Below, piece after piece: positions 52,820 through 61,242 of a DNA stretch of 64,000 bases. The translations under genes and the position numbers were made by a program. Each line of letters opens with the position of its first letter. Within the stretch, counting starts at the first letter, position 1. The DNA is from Flemingiibacterium sp964430755 (GTDB taxonomy: Bacteria > Bacillota > Clostridia > Oscillospirales > CAG-272): NCBI GenBank assembly GCA_964430755.1, contig CAYSFT010000003.1:1-64000 (forward strand), given 5' to 3'. A model generated the notes under the pieces. It had not been told where the DNA came from. It saw only the letters and a list, made by a program, of their open reading frames with translations, and searched no databases.

Positions 52820-55444
52820 TTAACCGAGCTTTGCAATAGCTTCATCGACAGCGGCAAGCTGTTCGATAAACTTTTCTTTCTTCGCCTTTTCAGCCTCGAT
52901 AAGCTGTGCAGGAGCCTTTGCAACAAAGCCCTCGTTTGCAAGCTTCTTTTCAACTCTGTCAATCTCGGAAAGATACTTTTCACGTTCCTTGGTAAGGCGC
53001 TCACGTTCCTTTGCAAAATCGATAAGCTCGCCAAGCGGAATGAATATGCTTGCGCCCTCTGCAACGATCTGTACTGCGTTTTCGTCAGCGTAAGAGTCCA
53101 CAAACTCAACTTCGGATGCAGATGCAAGCTTCGTGAAGAACTTGACTGTATCATCGGAATAAGTTGCACGGTCAGCGGTCGCAATGATAACCTTCGCCTT
53201 CTTCGAGGGTGCAACATTCATCTCTGCACGGCGGTTACGAATAAGAGTGATAGCGTCAATAAGCTTCGCCATCTGTGCTTCCTCTGTCGGGAACTCGAGA
53301 GCAGTGTTATACTTCGGATACTCGGCAACCATAATAGACTCGCTCTCATGAGGTATCGCCTGATAGATTTCCTCAGTGATGAACGGTACAAACGGATGCA
53401 GAAGCTTGAGTGTTTCGCCAAGGGCGTAACAGAGTACGTTCTGCGCATCGGTGTCGCCCTCGTTAAGACGCGGCTTGATAAGCTCGATATACCAGTCGCA
53501 AAGCACGTCCCAAACGAAATCGTAAAGCTTCGCAAGTGCAACGCCAAGCTCAAATTTATCGAGATTTGCAGTAACCTCTCCGATAAGGGTGTTGAGCTTT
53601 GAAAGGATCCACTTGTCCTCTGCTTTGAGCTTTGAGGTGTCGGGAAGCTCAACCTTGTCGATCGTAAGATTCATGAGAGTGAAGCGTGATGCATTCCAGA
53701 GCTTGTTTGCAAAGTTTCTCGCCGCTTCAACTTTCTTGTCGGAGTAACGCATATCGTTTCCGGGAGAGTTACCCATAACGAGCGCATAACGAAGCGCATC
53801 CGCACCGTAGTTATCGATAATTTCAAGCGGATCAACGCCGTTTCCGAGCGATTTGGACATCTTGCGTCCCTGCTCGTCACGAACAAGACCGTGAATGAGA
53901 ACGGTGTCAAACGGAATGCTGTCTGTATATTCAAGCGCCGAGAAAATCATTCTCGAAACCCAGAATGTGATGATATCGTAACCGGTAACAAGAGTGTTTG
54001 TCGGATAGAAGAACTTGAGATCCTCTGTGTTATCGGGCCAGCCGAGCGTCGAGAACGGCCAGAGTGCAGACGAGAACCATGTGTCAAGCGTATCCTCATC
54101 CTGCTTCATTGCGCCGCCGCACTTGGGACAAACTGCAATTCCCTTTTCATCGGATGTAACCTCGGTGTGACCGCAGTCCTCGCAGTAGAAGGCAGGGATT
54201 CTGTGTCCCCACCAGAGCTGACGGGAGATACACCAGTCCTGCGTATTTTCCATCCAGTGGAAATAGTTCTTATCAAAGCGTTCGGGAACGAACTTGATGC
54301 GTCCGTCGCGTACAGCCTCGATTGCCGGCTTTGCAAGAGGCTCCATCTTAACGAACCACTGAAGCGATACCATCGGCTCGATAGTAGTGCCGCAGCGATA
54401 GCAGGTACCAACCTCGTGAGTGAGATCCTCGATCTCTGCAAGATATCCGCCTGCACGAAGATCCTCAACAATAGCCTTACGCGCCTCATATCTGTCCATG
54501 CCTGCATATTTAGGATAGTTGTCGGTAATCTTTGCATCCTCGGTGAGAACAACCTCCATAGGAAGATGACAACGACGTCCAACCTCAAAGTCGTTAGGGT
54601 CGTGTGCAGGAGTGATCTTAACGCAGCCTGTACCCTTATCGAGCTGTGCGTGCTCGTCTGCAACGATCGGGATACGGCGTCCAACAAGCGGCAGAACAAC
54701 ATACTTACCGATCATATCTTTGTATCGTTCATCCGCAGGGTTAACGGCAACTGCTGTATCACCGAGAAGTGTTTCGGGACGTGTGGTTGCAACCTCAACG
54801 TATCCACCTCCGCCAACGAGGGGATAGCGGATATGCCAGAAATGACCGTGCTGTTCCTCATAGTCAACCTCTGCATTGGAAATGGAGGTCTTACAGTGAG
54901 GACACCAGTTAATGATACGCTCGCCGCGGTAAATGAGTCCCTTATCGTAAAGACGCTTGAACACCTCACGAACCGCCTTGCTGCAGCCCTCATCGAGAGT
55001 GAAACGCTCGCGGCTCCAGTCACAGGAAGAGCCCATCTTCTTGAGCTGTTCAATGATACGTCCACCGTACTGACGCTTCCAATCCCACGCACGAACAAGG
55101 AACTGATCACGTCCGAGATCCTCTTTTGTGAGTCCCTCCTTGCGCATAGCCTCAACGATCTTCGCTTCAGTCGCAATGGACGCATGGTCAGTACCGGGCA
55201 ACCAGAGGGTCGCAAAGCCTTTCATTCTCTTGTAACGGATGAGAATATCCTGGAGAGTGTTGTCAAGTGCGTGTCCCATATGGAGCTGACCTGTGATGTT
55301 TGGAGGCGGAATTACGATTGTGTAGGGATCCTTCTTTTCGTCGCGTACTGCGGTGAAATATCCCTTATCGCACCAATTTTTGTAGATACGGTCTTCAAAT
55401 TCCTTCGGTGCATAATTCTTGGGAAGATTAATCTCAGTGTTCAT
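52820..55444 (-). CDS. valS: Valyl-tRNA synthetase
   Basis: Charges tRNA-Val and edits Thr. The HIGH motif is in PPPNITGQLHMGHALDN (near 48), the KMSKS motif in GRKMSKSLGNGVDPLE (near 525), a CP1 editing domain lies between, an anticodon-binding domain near 620-740, and a C-terminal coiled-coil tRNA arm (810-874). A zinc-type CX2C pair (CEDCGH / CPKCGG) is near 415-440. Length 874, normal. Controlled by the T-box upstream. A 530-codon frame on the opposite strand is a shadow. Confidence 0.98.
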   Translation of the reverse strand: MNTEINLPKNYAPKEFEDRIYKNWCDKGYFTAVRDEKKDPYTIVIPPPNITGQLHMGHALDNTLQDILIRYKRMKGFATLWLPGTDHASIATEAKIVEAMRKEGLTKEDLGRDQFLVRAWDWKRQYGGRIIEQLKKMGSSCDWSRERFTLDEGCSKAVREVFKRLYDKGLIYRGERIINWCPHCKTSISNAEVDYEEQHGHFWHIRYPLVGGGGYVEVATTRPETLLGDTAVAVNPADERYKDMIGKYVVLPLVGRRIPIVADEHAQLDKGTGCVKITPAHDPNDFEVGRRCHLPMEVVLTEDAKITDNYPKYAGMDRYEARKAIVEDLRAGGYLAEIEDLTHEVGTCYRCGTTIEPMVSLQWFVKMEPLAKPAIEAVRDGRIKFVPERFDKNYFHWMENTQDWCISRQLWWGHRIPAFYCEDCGHTEVTSDEKGIAVCPKCGGAMKQDEDTLDTWFSSALWPFSTLGWPDNTEDLKFFYPTNTLVTGYDIITFWVSRMIFSALEYTDSIPFDTVLIHGLVRDEQGRKMSKSLGNGVDPLEIIDNYGADALRYALVMGNSPGNDMRYSDKKVEAARNFANKLWNASRFTLMNLTIDKVELPDTSKLKAEDKWILSKLNTLIGEVTANLDKFELGVALAKLYDFVWDVLCDWYIELIKPRLNEGDTDAQNVLCYALGETLKLLHPFVPFITEEIYQAIPHESESIMVAEYPKYNTALEFPTEEAQMAKLIDAITLIRNRRAEMNVAPSKKAKVIIATADRATYSDDTVKFFTKLASASEVEFVDSYADENAVQIVAEGASIFIPLGELIDFAKERERLTKEREKYLSEIDRVEKKLANEGFVAKAPAQLIEAEKAKKEKFIEQLAAVDEAIAKLG

Positions 55445-55482
55445 TTTGCAAATCCTTTCATCTGTACTTTGTCGGGAAAATA

Positions 55483-55735
55483 AAAAATCCCCGACACTTT
55501 CATTGTGTCAGGGCGCAATAGGCGCGGTACCACCTGATATTTCTAACTCTGTGAAAAGCGATTACTTTTCTTCTTCTGTAACGTGAAGAACACGGCGTCG
55601 GCTACTTAGCAAATATATGCGCTGTTCACGTAGCGGCTCGGGGACTACTTCGGAAACTTAATGTGACCGCCTCACACCAACCGGCGGCTCTCTTGACACC
55701 CTCGGAAACTTACTCCTTCCCGTCCTTGCCTTTAC
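55483..55735 (-). ncRNA. T-box riboswitch of valS
   Basis: tRNA-sensing leader on the minus strand. The conserved T-box AGGTGGTACCGCG is at 55535-55523. The terminator pairs CCCTGACAC (55513-55505) with GTGTCGGGG (55497-55489) with one mismatch, then TTTTTT. The 5' part holds the Stem I features GGAGTAAG and AGAGAGCCGCCGG. The specifier region reads GAAGTAGTCC (55652-55643); GTA and the following GTC are both valine codons, so the identity fits valS in either phase. Uncharged tRNA-Val should favour read-through. Confidence 0.93.
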
Positions 55736-55738
55736 GAT

Positions 55739-55767
55739 AGTATACCACGTTTTCGATAATTTGTCAA
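55739..55767 (-). promoter_or_regulatory. valS: valS promoter
   Basis: On the minus strand TTGACA (55767-55762), 17-base spacer, TATACT (55744-55739), immediately before the T-box leader. Confidence 0.88.
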
Positions 55768-55787
55768 GGGGTGAGCTAAAATTTTCC

Positions 55788-57127
55788 TTATTGCTGAAGC
55801 CGCATAGCATTAAGTATCGCAAGCACCGACACACCGACATCGGCAAACACCGCAAGCCACATATTGGCAATACCCAAAATGCCGAATAACATAATAGCAC
55901 CCTTAACTCCAAGCGCAAACACGGTATTCTGCCGCGAAATACGAATCGTCCTGCGAGCTATTTTTATACCCACTGCAATCTTTGATGGATCATCGTCCAT
56001 CAGCACCACATCCGCCGCTTCAATCGCCGCATCCGAACCGATACCACCCATAGCGATACCGACATCCGCACGTGAAAGAACCGGAGCATCATTGATGCCG
56101 TCCCCGACAAAAGCGCAGCTTCCCTCTTTAAGATAACACTCAAGCGCACTAACCTTATCCTGTGGTAAAAGCTCGGCGCAGTATTCGGAAATACCAAGCT
56201 TTGCCGCCACTTTCGCGGCAGTCATTTTATTGTCGCCCGTAAGCATGATACAACGCTTTACGCCGACCGATCGAAGCTGTTCAACCGCCCTTTTAGCTGT
56301 GGCTTTTATTTTGTCACAAACACTTATACAGCCAATAAGCCTGCCGCCAAGAAGCACGAATACCGCAGTATCACCGACAAAAGAACAGCCGCCGCAACGA
56401 CAATCGGCGTATACCATCTCGCAAAACGGGTCATAAACGCTTCCCTGTGTGACTTCTTCGCCGCCGAGTTTTCAACGAGATCAAGTATCTTTGAAACCGT
56501 AGATTCGCCGAACAACTTCGTCACGCGTACACGAATCAGTCCCTCACCGTTCACGCTGCCCGAAAGCACCTCGTCTCCGACCGAAACCGAGCGAGGCATA
56601 CTCTCGCCTGTCAAAGCGGCAGTGTTAAGCGATGAAGTACCCTCAATAATCTCGCCGTCAAGCGGTATTTTCTCGCCGGGTTTTAAAACGATGACTTCTC
56701 CGATCTCAACCTCACCGGGATCGACACATACAACCGCACCGTCACGTTCCACATCTGCCGAGTCGGCACGCAAGTCCATAAGCTCGGTTATCGAACGTCT
56801 CGAACGCGAAACGGCAATCGACGCAAACAGCTCACCAACCTGATAAAACAGCATTACCGCAACGCCCTCGGAAAACTCACCGAGAGCAAATGCACCAACC
56901 GTGGCAATCGCCATAAGGAAATTTTCATCAAGCAGCTGTGCCGAAAAAACACCCTTTACCGCTTTTATGAGAATCTCAAGCCCCACGGTAATATATGCCG
57001 CGGCAAAGAAAACGAGCGGTATGTATGCGATCTCAAACAGTGATGTCACAATGCCGACTGTAAACAATATCGCGGCGGCTATAATCTTTTTAAGCTGTCT
57101 TTTCTGCTTTCTCGTTAACTTACTCAT
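55788..57127 (-). pseudogene. Heavy-metal P1B-type ATPase, internally deleted and frameshifted
   Basis: Two overlapping frames together give the two ends of a CadA/ZntA-like Cd/Zn/Pb exporter. The 5' part (start MSKLTRK at 57127, SD present) has the first membrane segments and the actuator loop with TGES, and stays homologous up to ARWYTPIVVAAAV. The 3' part resumes at FVGDTAVFVLL, with TGDNKMTA, VGDGINDAPVL and the last membrane helices. The CPC metal-transport motif, the DKTGTLT phosphorylation site and much of the N-domain are absent, and the frame changes near 56375. Perhaps 200 residues are lost, so no pump can be made. A preceding metallochaperone is broken too. Confidence 0.88.
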
Positions 57128-57342
57128 AAAATCACTCTGCAATCCGGTTCAATCTTTTTGATAAGCTTTTGTATCTCTTTTATAATCTTCGATTGATCGT
57201 CCGCTTCGGTTTCGAGAGTGAGCTTCTGTGTTATAAAGCTGACAGTCGCCGAGGTAACTCCGGGAAGCCCATTTATTCCTGCCTCCATCTTCGCGGCACA
57301 GTTTGCACATTCAAGATCCTAAAGATTGTATACTTTTTTCAT
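57124..57342 (-). pseudogene. Heavy-metal-associated (HMA) metallochaperone with a nonsense codon
   Basis: Read from the ATG at 57342 (SD AAAGGAA), the product is MKKVYNL, then TAG at 57321-57319, then DLECANCAAKME and a complete HMA fold to residue 72. CANC is the metal-binding CxxC. Homologues have Glu at the stop position, so GAG to TAG is the simplest change. The end overlaps the ATPase start by four bases (ATGA), as in intact operons. Re-initiation after the stop is not supported by an SD. Confidence 0.82.
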
Positions 57343-57357
57343 GATCGCTTATATTCC

Positions 57358-57465
57358 TTTCATTTATTAATAATACCATCGGTTTCAAATATTTCTTTCA
57401 TATATTAATACTAAGCCGTATATGTTTCATATATTAATATTGAAGACTTTCTTTCATTTATTAAT
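57358..57465. repeat. Four direct copies of a 14-base TTTCATWTATTAAT motif
   Basis: Copies at 57358, 57396, 57425 and 57452 (14 bases each) differ only at the eighth position (A or T). Centre spacings are 38, 29 and 27 bases. They fill the gap between arsR and the broken HMA gene. Each reads ATTAATAWATGAAA on the transcribed strand. They could be binding sites for a regulator or leftover repeat units. Confidence 0.6.
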
Positions 57466-57473
57466 ATATATGC

Positions 57474-57830
57474 TTATTCGGATATATGTTCAATACCCAT
57501 TGAGATGATTGTTCTGACATGGTCATCGGCAAGACTGTAATAAACCGTCTTACCCTCGCGGCGTGTTCTAACAAGACGAGTCTGGCGAAGAATACGAAGC
57601 TGATGTGAGATTGCAGACTGCGTCATCTGTAAAACCGTCGCAATATCACAAACGCAAAGCTCACCCTCATGAAGCACATAAAGTATTTTTATTCTCGTTG
57701 AATCGCCGAATATCTTGAAAAGCTCCGAAATATCCTCCAGCGTTTCATCATCCGGCAGTGTACCCGCAAGCTCTTCAACAAGCTTTTCGTGCTCTTTGCA
57801 TGGGTGATTTTCAATTGTGTATGGTGACAT
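57474..57830 (-). CDS. ArsR/SmtB-family metal-sensing repressor, CadC-like
   Basis: Winged-helix repressor released from DNA by metal ions. The start at 57830 (MSPYTIENHPC) is preferred because AAAGGAGTGG is well placed; an ATG at 57863 lies inside the operator. Metal-binding features are ELCVCD in the alpha-3 helix plus an N-terminal HPCKEH segment (CadC-type Cd/Pb/Zn site) and an alpha-5 DDHVRTIISMGIEH segment. The HTH has QSAISHQLRILR. Length 118. It appears intact although the exporter genes it would control are broken. Confidence 0.9.
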   Translation of the reverse strand: MSPYTIENHPCKEHEKLVEELAGTLPDDETLEDISELFKIFGDSTRIKILYVLHEGELCVCDIATVLQMTQSAISHQLRILRQTRLVRTRREGKTVYYSLADDHVRTIISMGIEHISE

Positions 57831-57844
57831 TTTACCACTCCTTT

Positions 57845-57899
57845 CATATGAATGATTGTTCATATGATTATATTATATCACAAAATTACGATTTGTCAA
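57845..57899 (-). promoter_or_regulatory. Promoter and operator of the ArsR-family gene
   Basis: Minus-strand promoter TTGACA (57899-57894), 16-base spacer, TATAAT (57877-57872). Directly downstream is the operator palindrome CATATGAA-TGATTG-TTCATATG (57845-57866), the usual form bound by CadC/CzrA-type repressors. Confidence 0.85.
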
Positions 57900-57905
57900 G
57901 TCCTT

Positions 57906-58177
57906 TTCATTATATTTGTATACAGCGTAGAAATATACACTTTATACATTAAATATACATCGTTTTTTTACGGGTATCGCTTGTTTGGCTGAAATACGGT
58001 TTTTCACATTCGATAATATGCGAATACAGGTGTATAAAAATTTCCACAAATTTGGATAAATTGATTAAAATTGTTATTTTATGGTAAAAATATAGGAAAA
58101 TTCTTGTTTAAAACGCATATTGATGCCAAATATATTTTTGATTATTACGGCATAGTGACCATTTTTTAGAAAAGGGG
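57906..58177. other. AT-rich gap without recognised genes
   Basis: Very AT-rich stretch between the divergent arsR and cell-wall hydrolase transcripts. No open frame has an SD and no hairpin with a T-run stands out. I see nothing in it beyond the flanking promoters. Confidence 0.4.
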
Positions 58178-58206
58178 TTGCAAAATGAAAAGTTTTCGAG
58201 TATAAT
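58178..58206 (+). promoter_or_regulatory. Promoter of the cell-wall hydrolase leader
   Basis: TTGCAA (58178-58183), 17-base spacer, TATAAT (58201-58206), about 250 bases upstream of the coding start, implying a long leader RNA. Confidence 0.8.
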
Positions 58207-58212
58207 ATTAAT

Positions 58213-58350
58213 TGCTCGCCTCAAGACCGGGTTATCAACAATACTGTGCAAAAACATTTGCGCATCATATATGGGAACAGCGATGCATATATTTTTTCTG
58301 TGCATCGAAATCGGTCTTATACCCACCGTTCATGGGTTTCATCTTGAGTT
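58213..58350 (+). ncRNA. Structured leader RNA of unknown class before a cell-wall hydrolase
   Basis: Complementary segments are: AAGACCG (58223-58229) with CGGTCTT (58312-58318), enclosing hairpin TGTGCAAA/TTTGCGCA (58245-58264) and hairpin CGATGCA/TGCATCG (58281-58307); then hairpin ACCCA/TGGGT (58321-58337). TCTTGAG (58342-58348) can pair with CTCAAGA (58220-58226), which competes with the first stem. That is a three-way junction with a switchable base, as riboswitches have. There is no T-run, so any control would be at translation. It does not fit ydaO, GEMM or other classes I can recall. Confidence 0.5.
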
Positions 58351-58396
58351 TGCATAATCGAAATGGACGGTAAGTGTTACGAAAGGATAGCATTTT

Positions 58397-58465
58397 ATGA
58401 CAGTAAATCTATTAAAAACGATATTTGCGGATAATTCTTCTGCAAAAGGATCGGAGGTGCATTAA
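58397..58465 (+). CDS. Short upstream ORF (22 codons) coupled to the cell-wall hydrolase
   Basis: ATG at 58397 has GAAAGGAT at good spacing. The peptide begins MTVNLLKTIFADNSS and ends KGSEVH. Its last codons contain the SD (GGAGGTG) of the following gene, and its TAA ends one base before the GTG start, so ribosomes ending here could restart directly. It may act only as a leader peptide; no family is recognised. Confidence 0.55.
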   Translation: MTVNLLKTIFADNSSAKGSEVH

Positions 58466-58466
58466 A

Positions 58467-59405
58467 GTGGCAGCCTTATTAAAGAATAAAAAAAGGACAG
58501 CTTCTGTTGCGCTCGCTTTAATCCTCGCGATTGTTTTTGCTTCAATTTCCGCTTCTATCATCACAGCGGCTCCGAGTGACGAACCCGATGAGCAGGATAC
58601 GGTTACTTATGATGAACCAACTCGTGTAACCGTCCCGACCGTCACTGAAGAGCAAACAACCACCGAATCAGAGGAAACTCTCCCCGAGATTATCACAAAC
58701 TACACCGGTAATCTCATCGCAGACGCTCCCGAAATACTGACTGAGGCAGAAACCGAATCTGCAGAAGAAACAGTACCCACCATTCCGGAAACAACAGTCC
58801 CCGAAACCGAATCGGAATTTATCAGCAAGTCTCATTCGGCTGTTGATGAATCCGGCTTCTACTATGTCGTTCCCGAAATGAAGACCGGTTTTCTTGCGGA
58901 CGAGCTCGGAGTTCCCTACTCTATCGAAACACCGAAGCTTTCCGTCACCGAATACGAAATCACCCTGGCGGCAACAATAATTCAGCTTGAGGTAATGGGC
59001 AACGGTTCAAGTCTTTACAGATTTGAGGATTTGAAGGAAAAATACTGGGAAATGTGTGCAGTTGCGCAGTGTATACGCAACCGTGCCGAAAGCGGACGTT
59101 TCCCCGGCAGTATCGAAGGCGTAATTCTTCAGTCAACAAAAACCGCATCCGGCGCTGTGCTCTATCAGTTCAGCCCTGCGGATAAGCTTGCGAGATTCAC
59201 GCCCACCGAGGAAGCCGTTGTTGCAGCACGCGAGGTTCTGCTTGAAGGCGTAAGTGTTATGCCGAGCAACTATTACTATTTCTGCGCAACAAGAATCGAA
59301 GCATCGTTTGAGAAAAACAATTCCTTTATGTTTGAGAAGAATGCAGACGGCACTATTGATAAACTTCAGGGCCATCTGACCACCTTCTATCCCGGACACA
59401 AATAA
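58467..59405 (+). CDS. Secreted SleB-like cell-wall hydrolase (Hydrolase_2 domain)
   Basis: A 312-residue exported enzyme. The GTG at 58467 has GGAGGTG seven bases upstream and gives an N-terminal signal/anchor (residues 1-34). A Thr/Glu-rich low-complexity linker follows (about 36-125), then a SleB-type lytic domain (about 170-312): TLAATIIQLEV with the candidate catalytic Glu, VAQCIRNRAESGRFPGSIEGVI and LYQFSP. The EARGE motif of spore-cortex SleB is changed to LEVMGNG. Lytic action on peptidoglycan is inferred; the long leader and uORF suggest tight control. Confidence 0.85.
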   Translation: MAALLKNKKRTASVALALILAIVFASISASIITAAPSDEPDEQDTVTYDEPTRVTVPTVTEEQTTTESEETLPEIITNYTGNLIADAPEILTEAETESAEETVPTIPETTVPETESEFISKSHSAVDESGFYYVVPEMKTGFLADELGVPYSIETPKLSVTEYEITLAATIIQLEVMGNGSSLYRFEDLKEKYWEMCAVAQCIRNRAESGRFPGSIEGVILQSTKTASGAVLYQFSPADKLARFTPTEEAVVAAREVLLEGVSVMPSNYYYFCATRIEASFEKNNSFMFEKNADGTIDKLQGHLTTFYPGHK

Positions 59406-59415
59406 TTTTACATTT

Positions 59416-59443
59416 CACCCTGCCAATCGGTGGGGTGTTTTTT
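59416..59443 (+). terminator. Terminator after the cell-wall hydrolase
   Basis: CACCC (59416-59420) pairs with GGGTG (59433-59437), with an inner CC/GG step, followed by TTTTTT. Confidence 0.7.
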
Positions 59444-59540
59444 CTTGCAACATCATACTGAAAAATAATGACGTGCGCAATTTTGTTATAGTAAAACAGG
59501 CAGCTTTGTGTTAAAATTGATATACACGGAGGTGAAGCAT

Positions 59541-61199
59541 ATGCAAAACAAAAATATAGATAACCACACGCTCGCGCTCTTTTTCAAAGAAAACACGAAC
59601 AAAACAAATATAGTTTCCGAAATCTTTAATTTTTTCGCCATTGACTGTATTGAGCGCCAACACATTGATTACCGCGAGCTTGATTCTTTGATTTCTGAGT
59701 TTGAGGGCTGCGAGAGCTGCAACTTCTCAACTCTTGAAGCAATAATCAACTGTATCCGCAAAGGCTATGAAAAATCGCAAAAGCTGAAAAACGAGCTGAT
59801 ACAAAAAATTGTTTCGTACCTCGACGAGAATTTCGCCTCTGATATAAGTATCGAGGAGATAGCGAAAGAGCTGAATATCAGCTATTATTATATCTGTCAC
59901 ATATTCAAAAACAAATATGATATTTCCCCGAACACTTACCGACATCAAAAAAGGCTCGAAATCGCCGTTAAAAAACTTATGTCCGGCGATGAAAAAATCT
60001 CGGATATAGCAACGTCCTGCGGCTTTAACAACATAAGCTATTTCACAGAAGCATTCACAAAAGCGTTCGGCGTTTCACCGTCTGTTTTCAGAACAAAGTA
60101 CGCCGACATATGTTGGCACGACTTTTTTAATTACACCGATATCATTGTTGCGATCAATATGGCGAATGTACATTTTGTCTCACCGGATTTAAAGGTCAGA
60201 ACAGAGGGCTTTGAAACAGTTTCGGTACACGAACCGGATGATAAATTCAAATTCCTGCATGAGGCAGCAATAATCGAGCACCACGGCATTTTATATACAT
60301 CATGGTACAGTTGCCCTGAAAACGAGCTTCAAGGCTACACGCCCATCTGCGGCAAACGCTCGCACGACGGCGGAAAGACTTGGACAGATATCGAAGTTCT
60401 CTGTGAGGACAGAAGCGGAAAAATATTATACTGTCCGCCCGTTTACGGAATATGCGATGATAAGCTTTATCTCTTTGTAAATCAAATGGTAGCGCCGGAT
60501 CATATGCACTCGCTCGATCTTTACATTCTTAACGAAAAAACAGGCAAATTCGAATTTTTATGGTCACGCCCGATTCCGTTTAAATTAAATACAAACGTCA
60601 TCCACCTGCCAAACGGTAAGCTCCTGCTTCCCGGCAGGATCGGCGCACTTGACGGTTTCCCGCAAACGCCGACTGTAATGATCTCCGATGACGGTAAAAT
60701 CGACACAGAATGGCGGCTTGTAACCGTTGCTGAAAACGGAAGTCTGCCGCACGTTAAGTACTTTTTCCATCCGGAAATTTCCGTAATGTGCATAGCAGAT
60801 ACATTATATCTTCTCTGCCGCGACAGCTACAGTCAGGTTCCGCTTGTATACATTTCAAAAGATTTTGGCGAGAGCTGGAGCGAGGCACATTCTCATGACA
60901 TCCCTGTCATGCGGACGAAAATATACTGCGGCGATCTTGCAGACGGACGTCACTATATCGTGGCAAACACCGATAAAGTCGGTCGCTCCAAGTTATCGTT
61001 ATATTTAACAAGCGATGACAGCACTGTATTCACAAAGCAAATCGTACTTTTCGATAGCTGCGATGATGATGACGCATGGCAAATGCACTACCCTGCCGCT
61101 TGTGAATATAACGGCAAGCTTTATATAATCGCAACAAAAGGTTACAGAAGCGGTGATCGAGGCGCACAGCTGTTTATATTTGATCCGAACACAATATAA
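59541..61199 (+). CDS. AraC-family regulator fused to a sialidase-like beta-propeller
   Basis: A 552-residue protein. The start at 59541 (MQNKNIDNH) has ACGGAGGTG upstream. The N-terminal region (1-84) is not recognised; a complete AraC double HTH follows (about 85-187, with SYYYICHIFKNKY and SYFTEAFTKAFGVSPSVFR). Residues 215-550 form a propeller-like domain with Asp boxes SHDGGKTW (274-281) and SKDFGESW (439-446), as in exo-sialidases and other BNR proteins. No signal peptide is present, so the propeller is cytoplasmic. It may sense or process a sugar ligand. The usual order of AraC proteins (sensor before HTH) is reversed. Confidence 0.85.
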   Translation: MQNKNIDNHTLALFFKENTNKTNIVSEIFNFFAIDCIERQHIDYRELDSLISEFEGCESCNFSTLEAIINCIRKGYEKSQKLKNELIQKIVSYLDENFASDISIEEIAKELNISYYYICHIFKNKYDISPNTYRHQKRLEIAVKKLMSGDEKISDIATSCGFNNISYFTEAFTKAFGVSPSVFRTKYADICWHDFFNYTDIIVAINMANVHFVSPDLKVRTEGFETVSVHEPDDKFKFLHEAAIIEHHGILYTSWYSCPENELQGYTPICGKRSHDGGKTWTDIEVLCEDRSGKILYCPPVYGICDDKLYLFVNQMVAPDHMHSLDLYILNEKTGKFEFLWSRPIPFKLNTNVIHLPNGKLLLPGRIGALDGFPQTPTVMISDDGKIDTEWRLVTVAENGSLPHVKYFFHPEISVMCIADTLYLLCRDSYSQVPLVYISKDFGESWSEAHSHDIPVMRTKIYCGDLADGRHYIVANTDKVGRSKLSLYLTSDDSTVFTKQIVLFDSCDDDDAWQMHYPAACEYNGKLYIIATKGYRSGDRGAQLFIFDPNTI

Positions 61200-61205
61200 A
61201 ATTTA

Positions 61206-61234
61206 AGGAGCCGGCACGCTAAGTGTCAGCTCCA
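61206..61234. terminator. Weak hairpin between convergent genes
   Basis: GGAGCCGGCAC pairs with GTGTCAGCTCC around GCTAA with one mismatch, followed by ATTGTTTATTT on the plus strand and an AT-rich stretch on the other. Probably the terminator of both flanking genes. Confidence 0.5.
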
Positions 61235-61242
61235 TTGTTTAT

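Noticed and set aside
53891..55483. 530-codon open frame on the plus strand
   Set aside because: It is antisense to valS along nearly its whole length, has no SD, and its product has no recognisable domain; codon bias of valS explains it.
57319..57321. TAG in the HMA gene read as pyrrolysine
   Set aside because: No pyl genes are seen, the next-door ATPase is also broken, and Glu fits the family at this place; a nonsense mutation is simpler.
57358..57465. CRISPR array
   Set aside because: Units are 14 bases with irregular 13-24-base gaps, too short and AT-rich, and no cas gene is present.
58213..58350. 6S RNA or c-di-AMP (ydaO) riboswitch
   Set aside because: The region lacks the long open-bubble duplex of 6S RNA and the conserved ydaO motifs; no terminator T-run follows.
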